Counted from the stretch's first letter, positions 1 through 6,850 are shown. The stretch is 33,973 nucleotides of DNA from JBFWWW01 sp050245975 (GCA_050245975.1 JBFWWW010000024.1:1-33973), one strand, 5' to 3'. Numbers and translations are program-made. The notes: generated from the letters alone by a model not told the origin.

Positions 1-642
1 AAGGGCCTGGCCAAGATCGTCGCCACCGAATGGGTCGAGATCCAGCCGGTGGATGTCGCAAGCCCGATGAAGAAGATCATCGACGCCAAGGCCGACGTCA
101 TCATGGGCACGGCCAACACCACGCTGGCGGCCGCGGCGCTGCGGGCCGAGCAGCTTCACGGCGTCAACATCCCGACGATTGCCTCGCCCTGGCACACCAT
201 CTGGCCGCTGGCCCAGGCCATGAAGAGCTACGCGCCCTGGGAAGGCCACATGGTCGTCACCGGCATCGCGCCGACGACGGACAAGTCCGGCAAGGCCTGG
301 GAATTCTACCAGGTGCTGAGCAAGCAGTACGGCCTGCCGGCCGAGTGGAATCCTCTCAACGTGCTCGGCATCAGCCAGGGTATCGTCGCGGTGCGCGCGA
401 TCGAGCACACGGCAAAGCGTGTCGGCGCCGACAAGATCACCGGCGAAGCTGTCTACGAGACGCTGGTGACGCACAAGTTCACGGACGACGAGCTGATGGG
501 CCTGCTCGCCGGCGTGTCGTTCACGAAGCAGGCGCCGTTCCTGCTGTCCGGGAAGGTCAAGATCGAGACCGTCAAGGACGGAAAGTACGTGCTGGCGACG
601 CCGCAGTGGCTGCCCGTGCCGGAAGACCTGACGAAATGGTGA
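1..642 (+). CDS. ABC transporter substrate-binding protein, branched-chain amino acid (LivK) type, 5' truncated
   Basis: The reading frame is open from the first base to a TGA at 640-642, giving the C-terminal 213 residues of a periplasmic binding protein; the signal peptide and N-terminal lobe lie outside the window. The residues seen (MKKIIDAKADVIMGTANTT near the start, a GISQGIVAVRAIEHTAKRVG helix, and a C-terminal GKVKIETVKDGKYVLATPQW strand) fit the Peripla_BP_6 family. These proteins capture branched-chain amino acids, amides, urea or aromatic acids for a LivHMGF-type importer. No permease or ATPase is visible, so the rest of the system, if linked, lies upstream. The gene is followed by a hairpin terminator and a convergent gene, so it ends its transcription unit. 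The ligand cannot be predicted from this fragment. Confidence 0.85.
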   Translation, partial: KGLAKIVATEWVEIQPVDVASPMKKIIDAKADVIMGTANTTLAAAALRAEQLHGVNIPTIASPWHTIWPLAQAMKSYAPWEGHMVVTGIAPTTDKSGKAWEFYQVLSKQYGLPAEWNPLNVLGISQGIVAVRAIEHTAKRVGADKITGEAVYETLVTHKFTDDELMGLLAGVSFTKQAPFLLSGKVKIETVKDGKYVLATPQWLPVPEDLTKW

Positions 643-665
643 GCTGACAATCGACGGACAGCGGG

Positions 666-699
666 AGCCGGCGGTCGAAGGATCGCCGGCTTTCCTGTT
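666..699 (+). terminator. Rho-independent terminator between convergent genes
   Basis: AGCCGGCG at 666-673 pairs with CGCCGGCT at 684-691. The stem extends inward by GTC/GAT pairs (one G-U) to a GAAG loop, and TTTCCTGTT follows. It sits 24 bases after the stop of the binding-protein gene and directly before the stop of the convergent dehydrogenase. The T-rich tail is on the plus-strand side, so it mainly terminates the upstream gene. Confidence 0.6.
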
Positions 700-1500
700 C
701 TAGACCGTGTCGCCGGCCCGGCCGGGTCCGGCTCGCGTGGCGAGCCGCGCTCCCGCATCGAAATCGATCGTCGTCGCGTTCAGGTATTCGTTCTCGATGA
801 TGTGGCGGGCGAGACGGCCGAATTCCTCCGGACGGCCCATGCGGTGCGGGTAGAGCACCATGTCGTCGAGGATGGCCTGCGCCACGGCCGGTATTCCGGC
901 AGCCATCCCTGTGTCGAACAGTCCCGGCGAGACCGTCACGACGCGGATGGCGTGCGGTGCGAGATCTCGCGCCACCGGCAGCGTGAGGCCGACGACGCCG
1001 GCCTTGCTGGCGCTGTAGGCGGCCTGCCCGACCTGCCCTTGGGAGGCGGCAGCCGAGGCGACATTGATGATCACACCACGTTCCCCGGTTGCAGAATCCG
1101 GATCGTTGCGGCTCATGGCGAGGGCCGCAAAGCGGATCACGTTGAATGTGCCGGTCAGGTTGATGGCAATGACGCGGTTCCAGTCGTCGAGCGGATAAGG
1201 CCGCCCCTTGGACACTGTCTTGGCCGCGCTGCTGACGCCCGCGCAGTTCACGGCGGCATGAATTGCTCCAAACCTGCCGAGCGCAGCGTTGATGCCGGTC
1301 TCGACGGATGCGGCATTCGCAACGTCGACGGCTTGAAAAAGAACATCCGGCCCGGCCGCCTTCTCGACCGCCGCGGCGCTCCGTCCGTTGATGTCGAAGG
1401 CCGCGATGTGTGCGCCCGCCGCAGCCAGAACCTGACACGTGCCGAGGCCCAGACCCGAGCCCGCACCCGTGACGACGACCGTTTTCCCCTTCAAGTTCAT
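700..1500 (-). CDS. HSD10-like short-chain dehydrogenase (3-hydroxyacyl-CoA dehydrogenase type II)
   Basis: The 266-residue protein is a classical short-chain dehydrogenase predicted to oxidise a 3-hydroxyacyl-CoA (or 3-hydroxy-2-methylacyl-CoA) to the 3-ketoacyl-CoA with NAD. The Rossmann motif TGAGSGLG is at 11-18, an acidic residue for NAD preference at D36, NCAG at 85-88, and catalytic S149, Y162 and K166 (YSASK). The stretch from PLDDW through GERGVIINVAS to LPVARDLA closely follows the mitochondrial HSD10/type II family as I know it. The usual end NGxxIRLDGA is replaced by NATTIDFDAGARLATR plus a short tail. I chose the ATG at 1500 because GGAGA lies five bases before it and MNLKGKTVVVTG is a typical SDR beginning; an in-frame start at 1578 would add an untypical extension. 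The gene stands alone, divergent from the CoA-transferase unit, so it may serve the same CoA-ester pathway (inference). Confidence 0.88.
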   Translation of the reverse strand: MNLKGKTVVVTGAGSGLGLGTCQVLAAAGAHIAAFDINGRSAAAVEKAAGPDVLFQAVDVANAASVETGINAALGRFGAIHAAVNCAGVSSAAKTVSKGRPYPLDDWNRVIAINLTGTFNVIRFAALAMSRNDPDSATGERGVIINVASAAASQGQVGQAAYSASKAGVVGLTLPVARDLAPHAIRVVTVSPGLFDTGMAAGIPAVAQAILDDMVLYPHRMGRPEEFGRLARHIIENEYLNATTIDFDAGARLATRAGPGRAGDTV

Positions 1501-1553
1501 GGCATCTCCGGACAGTTTTCCGAGGCCTGCAACGCCCCTAACCGGTCTAGCCG

Positions 1554-1567
1554 ATGCGTTCACGCAT
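1554..1567. promoter_or_regulatory. Perfect 14-bp palindrome upstream of the dehydrogenase, possible operator
   Basis: ATGCGT TC ACGCAT is a perfect inverted repeat with a two-base spacer, centred about 60 bases upstream of the dehydrogenase start in the 263-base divergent spacer at 1501-1763. I see no convincing -35/-10 pair around it, and no regulator gene next to it is an obvious partner. It differs from the AT-rich element further on, so it may bind a different protein, or be chance. Confidence 0.3.
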
Positions 1568-1676
1568 TCAAAGCGCACATGTCGCGGGCTTGCGACGCCA
1601 CGGGAGGATGAGCGGCGATGCCCTTTGGTGTCTCCGCCACACCGGTGCTTTGCCAGGGAACGCGCTTTCCCTTAAA

Positions 1677-1734
1677 TATCATATTATGATATAAGTCGTT
1701 ATATATTGACATAAACAAGCATGCGCCCTATCGA
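1677..1734 (+). promoter_or_regulatory. Shared AT-rich regulon promoter element, copy 1 (CoA-transferase unit)
   Basis: TATCATATTATGATA at 1677-1691 is a 15-bp palindrome around a central T. TTGACAT begins at 1706, 29 bases after the palindrome start. A possible -10 (TATCGA, 1729-1734) follows the TTGACA by 17 bases. The same layout with the same 29-base phase occurs at 4400 and 6713. The palindrome centre would lie near -57 relative to the inferred transcription start, a usual position for an activator binding just upstream of RNA polymerase. The DNA is strikingly AT-rich compared with its GC-rich surroundings. The neighbouring IclR protein is the likely binder (inference). Confidence 0.65.
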
Positions 1735-1763
1735 AGTTCTGCAGGAATTTCGGAGGCGGCGCT

Positions 1764-2936
1764 GTGACTATCGGGCCTCTCGCTGGCATCAAGGTGCTCG
1801 ATGCGACGCAGGGTGTCGCCGGGCCGCATGCGGGTATGCTCCTGGCCCAGAACGGCGCCGACGTCGTCAAGCTGGAGCCGCTCGACGGCGATTGGGGCCG
1901 CACGCTCGGCAAGCGCTATGGCGATCTCTCCGCGCAAGCCATCGTCTTCAACCGCGGCAAGAAGTCGATTGCCGTCGATCTGAAGGCTGACGAAGGCCGC
2001 AAGATCGCGCAGAAGCTCGCCGTGAGCGCTGACATCGTGCTCGAGAGCTATCGTCCCGGCGTGATGAAGAAGCTGGGGCTCGGTTACGAAGACATTCGCA
2101 CGCGGCGCCCGGACATCATCTATCTCTCGATTACCGGGTTCGGCCAGAACGGGCCCTATTCAGGACTGCCCGTGACCGATTCGGTGATCCAGGCATTCTC
2201 CGGCTGGATGACGCTGCATCGGGACGATGCGGGCACGCCGATGCGCAGCGGCATCATAGCCATCGACGTGATGACCGGGCTTTATGCCTACCAGGCCATT
2301 GCCTCTGCCCTCATAGGGCGGCTCAGGGGCGGCGGCGGCGCCTACATCGACTGCTCTATGCTGCAGTCGGCGGCCGCGTTCCAGGCGGCCAAGTCGCTGG
2401 AATATTTCCTGGAGGATGGAAAGCCCGAGGTCTCCTACGTTCCCGTGGGGGTGATGCCGACCGCGGATGGCTACATCAACATCTCGGCCATGCGGGATGC
2501 GCACTACGCCGCCCTGTGCAAGGTGCTCGGCAGGCCCGATCTGGCGGTGCATCCGAAATACGACACGCGCGACAAGCGGCGCGCGCACAAGGACGAAGTT
2601 ATGGCGCTCCTGCGACAGGAGTTCGCCAAACGCGAGACGGCGCATTGGCAGCGCGAGCTCACGGCGGCCGGCGTGATGAACGCGGTTATCAATACCTACG
2701 GGGAATTTCTCGCCGATCCGCATGTAAAGGAGATCGGCACCATGAGCTATGTCGATCACGGTGCGCTGGGGACGGCGCCTGCCGCCAACATTCCCGGCGT
2801 CCCGGCTTTCGGGTCGGATGCGCGTGGCGCCTGTCCGTCGGTCGGCCAGCATACGCGCGAGGTTCTGGCGTCAAATGGTTATGACAACACCGGCATCGCC
2901 GCCCTGGTTGCGGCCGGCGTCGTCAAGCAGGCCTGA
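1764..2936 (+). CDS. Family III CoA-transferase (CaiB/BaiF), atypical active site
   Basis: The 390-residue protein has normal length for family III CoA-transferases, which move CoA between acyl-CoA donors and free carboxylic acids; related members are racemases. Typical landmarks are LAGIKVLDATQGVAGPHAGM at the N-terminus, LAQNGADVVKLEP, a NRGKKSIAVDLK loop, ESYRPGVMKKLGLGYED, ITGFGQNGPY and DVMTGLYAYQA. The start is GTG at 1764, with GGAGG at 1752-1756. At the IDCSMLQSAAAF segment, where characterised members such as formyl-CoA transferase carry the catalytic aspartate (SMQD), this protein has glutamine (Q201). It may therefore belong to a Gln-bearing subgroup with altered chemistry. It is first in a unit with an NTF2-like protein, a carbonic-anhydrase-like protein and a thioesterase, and probably activates the imported acid as its CoA ester. 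Confidence 0.88.
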   Translation: MTIGPLAGIKVLDATQGVAGPHAGMLLAQNGADVVKLEPLDGDWGRTLGKRYGDLSAQAIVFNRGKKSIAVDLKADEGRKIAQKLAVSADIVLESYRPGVMKKLGLGYEDIRTRRPDIIYLSITGFGQNGPYSGLPVTDSVIQAFSGWMTLHRDDAGTPMRSGIIAIDVMTGLYAYQAIASALIGRLRGGGGAYIDCSMLQSAAAFQAAKSLEYFLEDGKPEVSYVPVGVMPTADGYINISAMRDAHYAALCKVLGRPDLAVHPKYDTRDKRRAHKDEVMALLRQEFAKRETAHWQRELTAAGVMNAVINTYGEFLADPHVKEIGTMSYVDHGALGTAPAANIPGVPAFGSDARGACPSVGQHTREVLASNGYDNTGIAALVAAGVVKQA

Positions 2937-2980
2937 CGGCCACAAGTCTCATCTCATCACTGCAGAAAACGGAGCACTTC

Positions 2981-3373
2981 ATGTCCAGTACCGCCGACGT
3001 AGCGCAGAGCGAAAAGGAAGTACGCGCGGTGATCGAGCGCTATCTCGACGCCGTTCGCTCCTGGAAGCCGGACGTCTTCCGCTCGACCTTCCACCCCGCG
3101 GCCAACATCGCGCACTATTATGTCAAGGGTGACGAGGTGAAGACGATCTCGCTCGACGAGTTCGTCGAGACCATCGGCTCGCTGCACAAGAAATACGACA
3201 ACGCCGAGGAGCAGGCGAAGGAGATCGACGTCTGGATCGTCGATCACATCGCCAGCGTCCGCGTGCCGTTCCGGTTCGTCATGGGGCCGAGGGCGATGGA
3301 AGGGCAGGACCTGTTCAACCTCGCCAAGGTTGGCGGCGAGTGGAAGATCATCCACAAGTCCTACTATCTCTGA
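2981..3373 (+). CDS. NTF2-like / putative lumazine-binding domain protein
   Basis: This 130-residue protein consists of one alpha+beta cone domain of the NTF2 superfamily. It has an N-terminal helix (VRAVIERYLDAVRSWKPDVFRSTFHP), a middle helix (LDEFVETIGSLHKKYDN), and a final strand ending GGEWKIIHKSYYL, typical of the SnoaL / Lumazine_bd_2 group. There is no signal peptide, so it is cytoplasmic. Such proteins are small isomerases, dehydratases or ligand-binding accessories, and the fold alone does not tell which. It lies 44 bases after the CoA-transferase stop and 30 bases before the hexapeptide gene, so it is almost certainly co-transcribed. A role on an intermediate of the HyuAB/CoA pathway is a guess. 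Confidence 0.75.
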   Translation: MSSTADVAQSEKEVRAVIERYLDAVRSWKPDVFRSTFHPAANIAHYYVKGDEVKTISLDEFVETIGSLHKKYDNAEEQAKEIDVWIVDHIASVRVPFRFVMGPRAMEGQDLFNLAKVGGEWKIIHKSYYL

Positions 3374-3403
3374 GCTTATCCCGACGCTTGCAGAGGGCTG
3401 GCC

Positions 3404-3952
3404 ATGCCGCACTCACATCTGCCGCGCGCTCTCTATCGGCTCGGCGAGCACGCGCCGCAGGTGCATGAAAGCGTCTGGATCGCGCCGACGGCCGCCATCA
3501 TCGGTCGTGTCGAGATCGGCGCGGGGTCGGGCGTGTGGTTCGGTTGCGTTCTGCGGGGCGATGCCAACTACATCCGCATCGGGGAGCGGACCAACATCCA
3601 GGACGGAACGATCGTTCACGTCGATCCGGGCGACAACTATACGGTCATCGGCGATGACGTCACCGTCGGGCACGCGTGCATCATCCACGGGTGCCGGCTG
3701 GAGGATAAAGCGTTCGTCGGCATGGGCTCGACGGTGCTCAACCGCTGCGTCATCGAGGGCGGCGGCATGCTCGGAGCCGGATCGCTGCTGACGGCGGGCA
3801 AGCGGATAAAGACGGGCGAGCTCTGGGCGGGTGTCCCCGCCGTTTTCCGTCGCGCGCTGACGGACGCCGAGCGCGAGGACTTCGCGAAGGGTACGGCGTC
3901 TTATGTCAACAACGCACGCCGGTTCCTCGCCGAGCTGCAACCCGTCCCGTGA
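3404..3952 (+). CDS. Gamma-class carbonic anhydrase-like hexapeptide-repeat protein
   Basis: The 182-residue protein is a left-handed beta-helix protein of the gamma-carbonic anhydrase / PaaY / YrdA family, normally a trimer with zinc between subunits. The metal ligands are all present: H72 in the VHV strand, and H90 and H95 in VGHACIIHGC. So are the second-shell residues R51 and D53 (LRGD), N64 and Q66 (RTNIQDG). The C-terminal helix follows GELWAGVPAVFRRALTDAER, as usual. Members either interconvert CO2 and bicarbonate or, as with PaaY, act as CoA-thioester hydrolases. Both roles make sense here: bicarbonate supply if HyuAB is a carboxylase, or rescue of CoA from dead-end thioesters. It is third in a four-gene unit. 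Confidence 0.85.
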   Translation: MPHSHLPRALYRLGEHAPQVHESVWIAPTAAIIGRVEIGAGSGVWFGCVLRGDANYIRIGERTNIQDGTIVHVDPGDNYTVIGDDVTVGHACIIHGCRLEDKAFVGMGSTVLNRCVIEGGGMLGAGSLLTAGKRIKTGELWAGVPAVFRRALTDAEREDFAKGTASYVNNARRFLAELQPVP

Positions 3953-3967
3953 CGCGAGGCGCCGCCG

Positions 3968-4372
3968 ATGATGGATATGCTGCAGGCGGTGCTGGATGAG
4001 CGGGTGGCACCGCTGGTGCGCGGCATGAACTTGCGGCTGGTTTCAGCCGCGCCGGATGCCGTGGTCGTGGCGCTGCCGGTCGTCCCGCATGTCGTGCATG
4101 CCGCCGGATACCTGTGCGGGCAGGCGATCATGGCGGCCATGGACACCGTGATGGTGCTCGCCGTCATGGCGCATGCCGGGGAACGCCGGGCGATGGCGAC
4201 CGTGCAGCTCCAGACCAGCTTCCTCCGCGGCGTACCGCAGGATGCCGGCGAGGCCATCCTCACCGGACGCATCCTGCGCGCGACGAAGTCGCTCGCGTTC
4301 GGAGAGGTCCATCTGCTTCTGCCGGATGGCAAGGTCGCTGCGCATGCGACGACAACGTGCGCGCTGCTCTAG
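3968..4372 (+). CDS. Hotdog-fold thioesterase (PaaI-like)
   Basis: This 134-residue protein has the size and pattern of a PaaI/YbgC-type hotdog thioesterase. A central hydrophobic helix carries an aspartate (QAIMAAMDTVMVLAVMAH), followed by the strands ATVQLQTSFLRGV and ILRATKSLAFGEVHLLL and a C-terminal AHATTTCALL strand. These enzymes hydrolyse small acyl-CoA thioesters and form tetramers or dimers of hotdogs in the cytoplasm. The usual HGG motif before the helix is replaced by HAAGYLCGQA, so it is a divergent member and activity is not assured. It follows the hexapeptide gene by 15 bases and ends unit A. Together with the PaaY-like protein it suggests CoA recycling in the pathway. Confidence 0.72.
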   Translation: MMDMLQAVLDERVAPLVRGMNLRLVSAAPDAVVVALPVVPHVVHAAGYLCGQAIMAAMDTVMVLAVMAHAGERRAMATVQLQTSFLRGVPQDAGEAILTGRILRATKSLAFGEVHLLLPDGKVAAHATTTCALL

Positions 4373-4399
4373 AAAGCTGCAGATTGCCCTCGCCTTATA

Positions 4400-4457
4400 T
4401 TCCATAATATGATATGTATTTATACATATTGACATACTAGTGTCCGATGATTCTTAC
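4400..4457 (+). promoter_or_regulatory. Shared regulon promoter element, copy 2 (IclR / TctC unit)
   Basis: TTCCATAATATGATA at 4400-4414 matches copy 3 exactly and copy 1 in its right half. TTGACAT begins at 4429, again 29 bases after the element start. A second inverted repeat, ATATGTAT TT ATACATAT (4412-4429), fills the interval in this copy only. A weak -10 (TCTTAC, 4452-4457) lies 17 bases after TTGACA. Its position in front of the IclR gene suggests autoregulation. Confidence 0.65.
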
Positions 4458-4478
4458 TTAAGAAGGTGGGAGCTTCAC

Positions 4479-5354
4479 GTGCAGAAGAAAAAATCCAGTC
4501 CGGCCCGTCGTGGGGCCACGGCACCTGGCGGCAGCCAGAGCATCCTGCGCGCCATGAGCGTCCTGAGGTTCGTTGCGTCCGGCCGTGAGGAGGGGCGCCG
4601 GCTCTCCGAAGTGGCGCAGGCGCTCAACCTCAACGTCGCGACGGCGCACCGTCTGCTCGGCACGCTCGTTTATCTCGGCTTCCTCGTCCATCGCTCCGCG
4701 AACAAGTCTTATCGCGTCGGGCCGGAGCTGATCTCGCTCGCGGCGATCGCGCATGCGCAATTTGCGTTCCGCGAGCTTTTTCACGGGCCGATGAGGCAGA
4801 TCGCCGAGGCGACCGGCGATACCGTCCTTCTGCAGGTCCGGTCCGGCGACGAGACGGTCTGCATCTCGCGGGCCTCCGGCTCGATGGTGTTTGCGACCGT
4901 CGTGATGGACGTCGGCAAGCGCCTGCCCCTGGGCATCGGCGCGTCCGGCCTCGCGATGCTCGCGTACATGGATGAAGACGAATGCGAGGAGGTCCTCGAG
5001 CGCTGCCGTCCGGCCTACGAGGATCTCGGACTTTCGGTCGAGACGATCAGGGCGTCGGTGCGCAAATCGCGTGCTCTGGGCTACGGCTTCCAGGAGGGCC
5101 AGCTCACGCGCGAGGTGGCGGGTATCGGCGTGCTGCTGCTGGACGCCAGCGGCATCGCCGCGGCGGTCAGCGTGATCGGCCTCAGGCAGAGGTTCGATCC
5201 TGCCCGGCGCAAGCATGTCGTCGAGGCCATCCGGGCGGCCTGCGCGGACATCCAGGGATTGACGCTGTTTCCGCCGGTCGATGAGCGGCCGGCCCGGAAG
5301 GTTGCGAAAGGTGCCGCGCGCCGTGGTTTGCGCGCGGTCAATACGGAAAGGTAG
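4479..5354 (+). CDS. IclR-family transcriptional regulator
   Basis: The 291-residue protein has an N-terminal winged helix-turn-helix (about residues 20-85; GRRLSEVAQALNLNVATAHR, then LLGTLVYLGFLVHRSANKSYRVG) and the C-terminal IclR effector domain. The latter contains ETVCISRASG, LGIGASGLAMLAYM and GYGFQEGQLTREVAGIGVLLLD. IclR proteins bind DNA as dimers or tetramers and switch with a small organic acid. I place the start at GTG 4479, preceded by AAGGTGGGAG. The alternative GTG at 4440 lies just after the TTGACA box and has no ribosome site. The gene sits amid three copies of one AT-rich element, one of them its own promoter, so it probably controls all three units. The lysine-rich N-terminus (QKKKSSPARR) may add non-specific DNA contact. 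Confidence 0.9.
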   Translation: MQKKKSSPARRGATAPGGSQSILRAMSVLRFVASGREEGRRLSEVAQALNLNVATAHRLLGTLVYLGFLVHRSANKSYRVGPELISLAAIAHAQFAFRELFHGPMRQIAEATGDTVLLQVRSGDETVCISRASGSMVFATVVMDVGKRLPLGIGASGLAMLAYMDEDECEEVLERCRPAYEDLGLSVETIRASVRKSRALGYGFQEGQLTREVAGIGVLLLDASGIAAAVSVIGLRQRFDPARRKHVVEAIRAACADIQGLTLFPPVDERPARKVAKGAARRGLRAVNTER

Positions 5355-5407
5355 TGCCGCGGGGGCGAGCCGGGCTCGTTTGGCGGCGATAGAGGAGGAG
5401 AGTAGGA

Positions 5408-6615
5408 ATGCGTTGCCGCTTGAAATCGACCCTGGCCCTGCTGGCAGCCCTCGCGTCCGCGATGCTGCTGCCGTCCGTCGTACGCGCCGCCGATCCGGCA
5501 TATCCGAGCCGCCCGATCGAAGTCGTCGTTCCATTTCCCCCCGGTGGCACATCGGATCTGTCCGTCCGCTTCCTGGCCGACAAGTGGGGCGAGTTCCTGG
5601 GCCAGCCCGTCGTCGTCGTGAACAAGCCGGGAGCGGCCTCCGCCCTCGGCGCCAAGCTCGTCGCAAGCGCGAAGCCCGACGGCTATACGCTGCTCCTGGG
5701 ATCGGAATCGCCGCTGCTGGTGGTGCGCATCCTGCAGAAGAACGTGGACTACGATCTCGACAGCTTCACGTTTCTGCATTCCTACGGCAAGGGCGCGGTG
5801 TTCTTCACGGTGCGCCCCGATTCCAAGTGGAAGACGCTCGCCGACTTTATCGCCGAGGCCAAGAAGAGGCCCGGCGAGCTGACCTATGCGACGCACGGCG
5901 TCGGNNNNNNNNNNNNNNNNNNNNNNNNNNNNNNNNNNNNNNNNNNNNNNNNNNNNNNNNNNNNNNNNNNNNNNNNNNNNNNNNNNNNNNNNNNNNNNNN
6001 NNNNATTCCTACGGCAAGGGCGCGGTGTTCTTCACGGTGCGCCCCGATTCCAAGTGGAAGACGCTCGCCGACTTTATCGCCGAGGCCAAGAAGAGGCCCG
6101 GCGAGCTGACCTATGCGACGCACGGCGTCGGCTCGCTGAGCCATTTCATCGCCGAGGTCCTGTGGCGCGAGGCCGGCATCAAGGTCACGCATGTCCCTTA
6201 CAAGTCGGGACCGGAGGCGAACGCCGCCGTTCTGGGCGGCCATGTCGATCTCGCCGTTCCGCCGTCGTTCGGCGCGCTCGCCAAAAAGGGCGATATCCGC
6301 GTGCTGGCCACGTCGTCCGACACGCGCGTGCCGTTTGCGCCCGACGTGCCCACGCTCAAGGAGCAGGGCTTCAAGGCGCAGCTCAACTATTACTCGATCC
6401 TGCTTGGGCCGAAGGGGCTGCCGGAGGATGTGCAGGCGAAACTCATCGATGCGCACAAGAAGGCCTACGCAAAATACAGCAAGGAGATCGACGAAGGTCT
6501 GCTTCGCCTCGAGCTCATGCCGGTCAGCCTGTCCGGACCTGAAATCCGTAAGCTGACGCAGGAGCGGGAGGTGTGGATGAACGACATCGCCAAGGAAATC
6601 GGCCTCAAGAAATAG
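5408..6615 (+). CDS. tctC: Tripartite tricarboxylate transporter substrate-binding protein (TctC/Bug), interrupted by assembly gap
   Basis: A signal peptide (MRCRLKSTLALLAALASAML...VVRA) leads into a Bug-fold binding protein with PSRPIEVVVPFPPGGTSDLS, NKPGAASALGAKLVA, a PYKSGPEANAAVLGGHVDL loop and a YYSILLGPKGLP segment. It captures a carboxylate in the periplasm for TctAB. The ATG at 5408 follows GGAGGAGAG. As assembled, a 100-N gap (5905-6004) flanked by a 127-bp identical repeat breaks the frame. Removing the Ns and one repeat copy (227 bases) restores a single frame of 326 residues, aligning without gaps at that point with the 324-residue paralogue at 6851. So the gene is very probably intact in the organism. 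It shares the IclR gene's promoter and ends before a strong terminator. Confidence 0.88.
5778..5904. repeat. 127-bp direct repeat, left copy bordering the N gap
   Basis: This 127-base segment is identical, base for base, to 6005-6131 and ends exactly at the first N. The layout is that of two contig ends that overlap but were scaffolded with a fixed gap instead of merged. 127 is a common largest k-mer length of de Bruijn assemblers. It should be read as one copy. Confidence 0.9.
5905..6004. other. Assembly gap (100 N)
   Basis: Exactly 100 unknown bases, the conventional placeholder for a scaffold gap of unestimated size. The identical flanks and the restored reading frame when it is removed indicate that no real sequence is missing here. 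Confidence 0.95.
6005..6131. repeat. 127-bp direct repeat, right copy bordering the N gap
   Basis: Identical to 5778-5904 and starting exactly after the last N. Collapsing the two copies keeps the downstream TctC sequence in frame with its signal peptide. Confidence 0.9.
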
Positions 6616-6653
6616 GTCGGGCGACAGCAATCTGCATTGCCGGTTGCGCATTG

Positions 6654-6700
6654 GGGCGCGGGTCGCGGGCATCGAGGCTCGCACCTGCGCCCTTTTCGTT
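6654..6700 (+). terminator. Strong Rho-independent terminator after the first TctC gene
   Basis: GGGCGCGGGT (6654-6663) pairs with ACCTGCGCCC (6683-6692). After a bulged C, GCGGGC (6665-6670) pairs with GCTCGC (6677-6682) around an ATCGAG loop. TTTTCGTT follows at 6693-6700. The roughly 16-bp stem and T-run lie 38 bases after the stop. They isolate the IclR-TctC unit from the next unit, which carries its own promoter element 13 bases further on. Confidence 0.8.
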
Positions 6701-6712
6701 CGGCAATTCATA

Positions 6713-6748
6713 TTCCATAATATGATAGTTATTTTTATGTATTGACAT
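6713..6748 (+). promoter_or_regulatory. Shared regulon promoter element, copy 3 (TctC2-TctBA-HyuAB unit)
   Basis: TTCCATAATATGATA at 6713-6727 is identical to copy 2, and TTGACAT starts at 6742, once more exactly 29 bases after the element start. No good -10 is visible 16-18 bases downstream, which fits a promoter that depends on an activator. The first gene starts at 6851, leaving a leader of about 75-80 bases. It drives a run of seven same-strand genes to 15670. Confidence 0.62.
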
Positions 6749-6850
6749 GATCCGTCATGCTCGGCCACCCTGCGTTCGGCTGGGCGAGTTCATCTGCCTC
6801 GCACGGAGAAGGGCTCAGCCGACGGGCTTATTGATCGGGGAGACCAAGCG

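Noticed and set aside
5364..5380. Small hairpin CGAGC-CGG-GCTCG after the IclR gene as terminator
   Set aside because: Only five pairs and a three-base loop with no T-run, and the next gene in the same unit follows directly with a strong ribosome site.
5778..6131. A genuine tandem duplication inside the TctC gene
   Set aside because: The copies are identical, abut the N run exactly on both sides and break the frame; an unmerged contig overlap explains all three facts.
5281..6615. A fusion gene or pseudogene across the N gap
   Set aside because: The open frame through the Ns is an artefact. Collapsing the 127-bp overlap restores a normal TctC gene starting at 5408.
6748..6770. A -10 box for the third regulon element
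   Set aside because: The bases 16-18 after TTGACA (CCACCC region) do not resemble any -10; left unassigned rather than forced.
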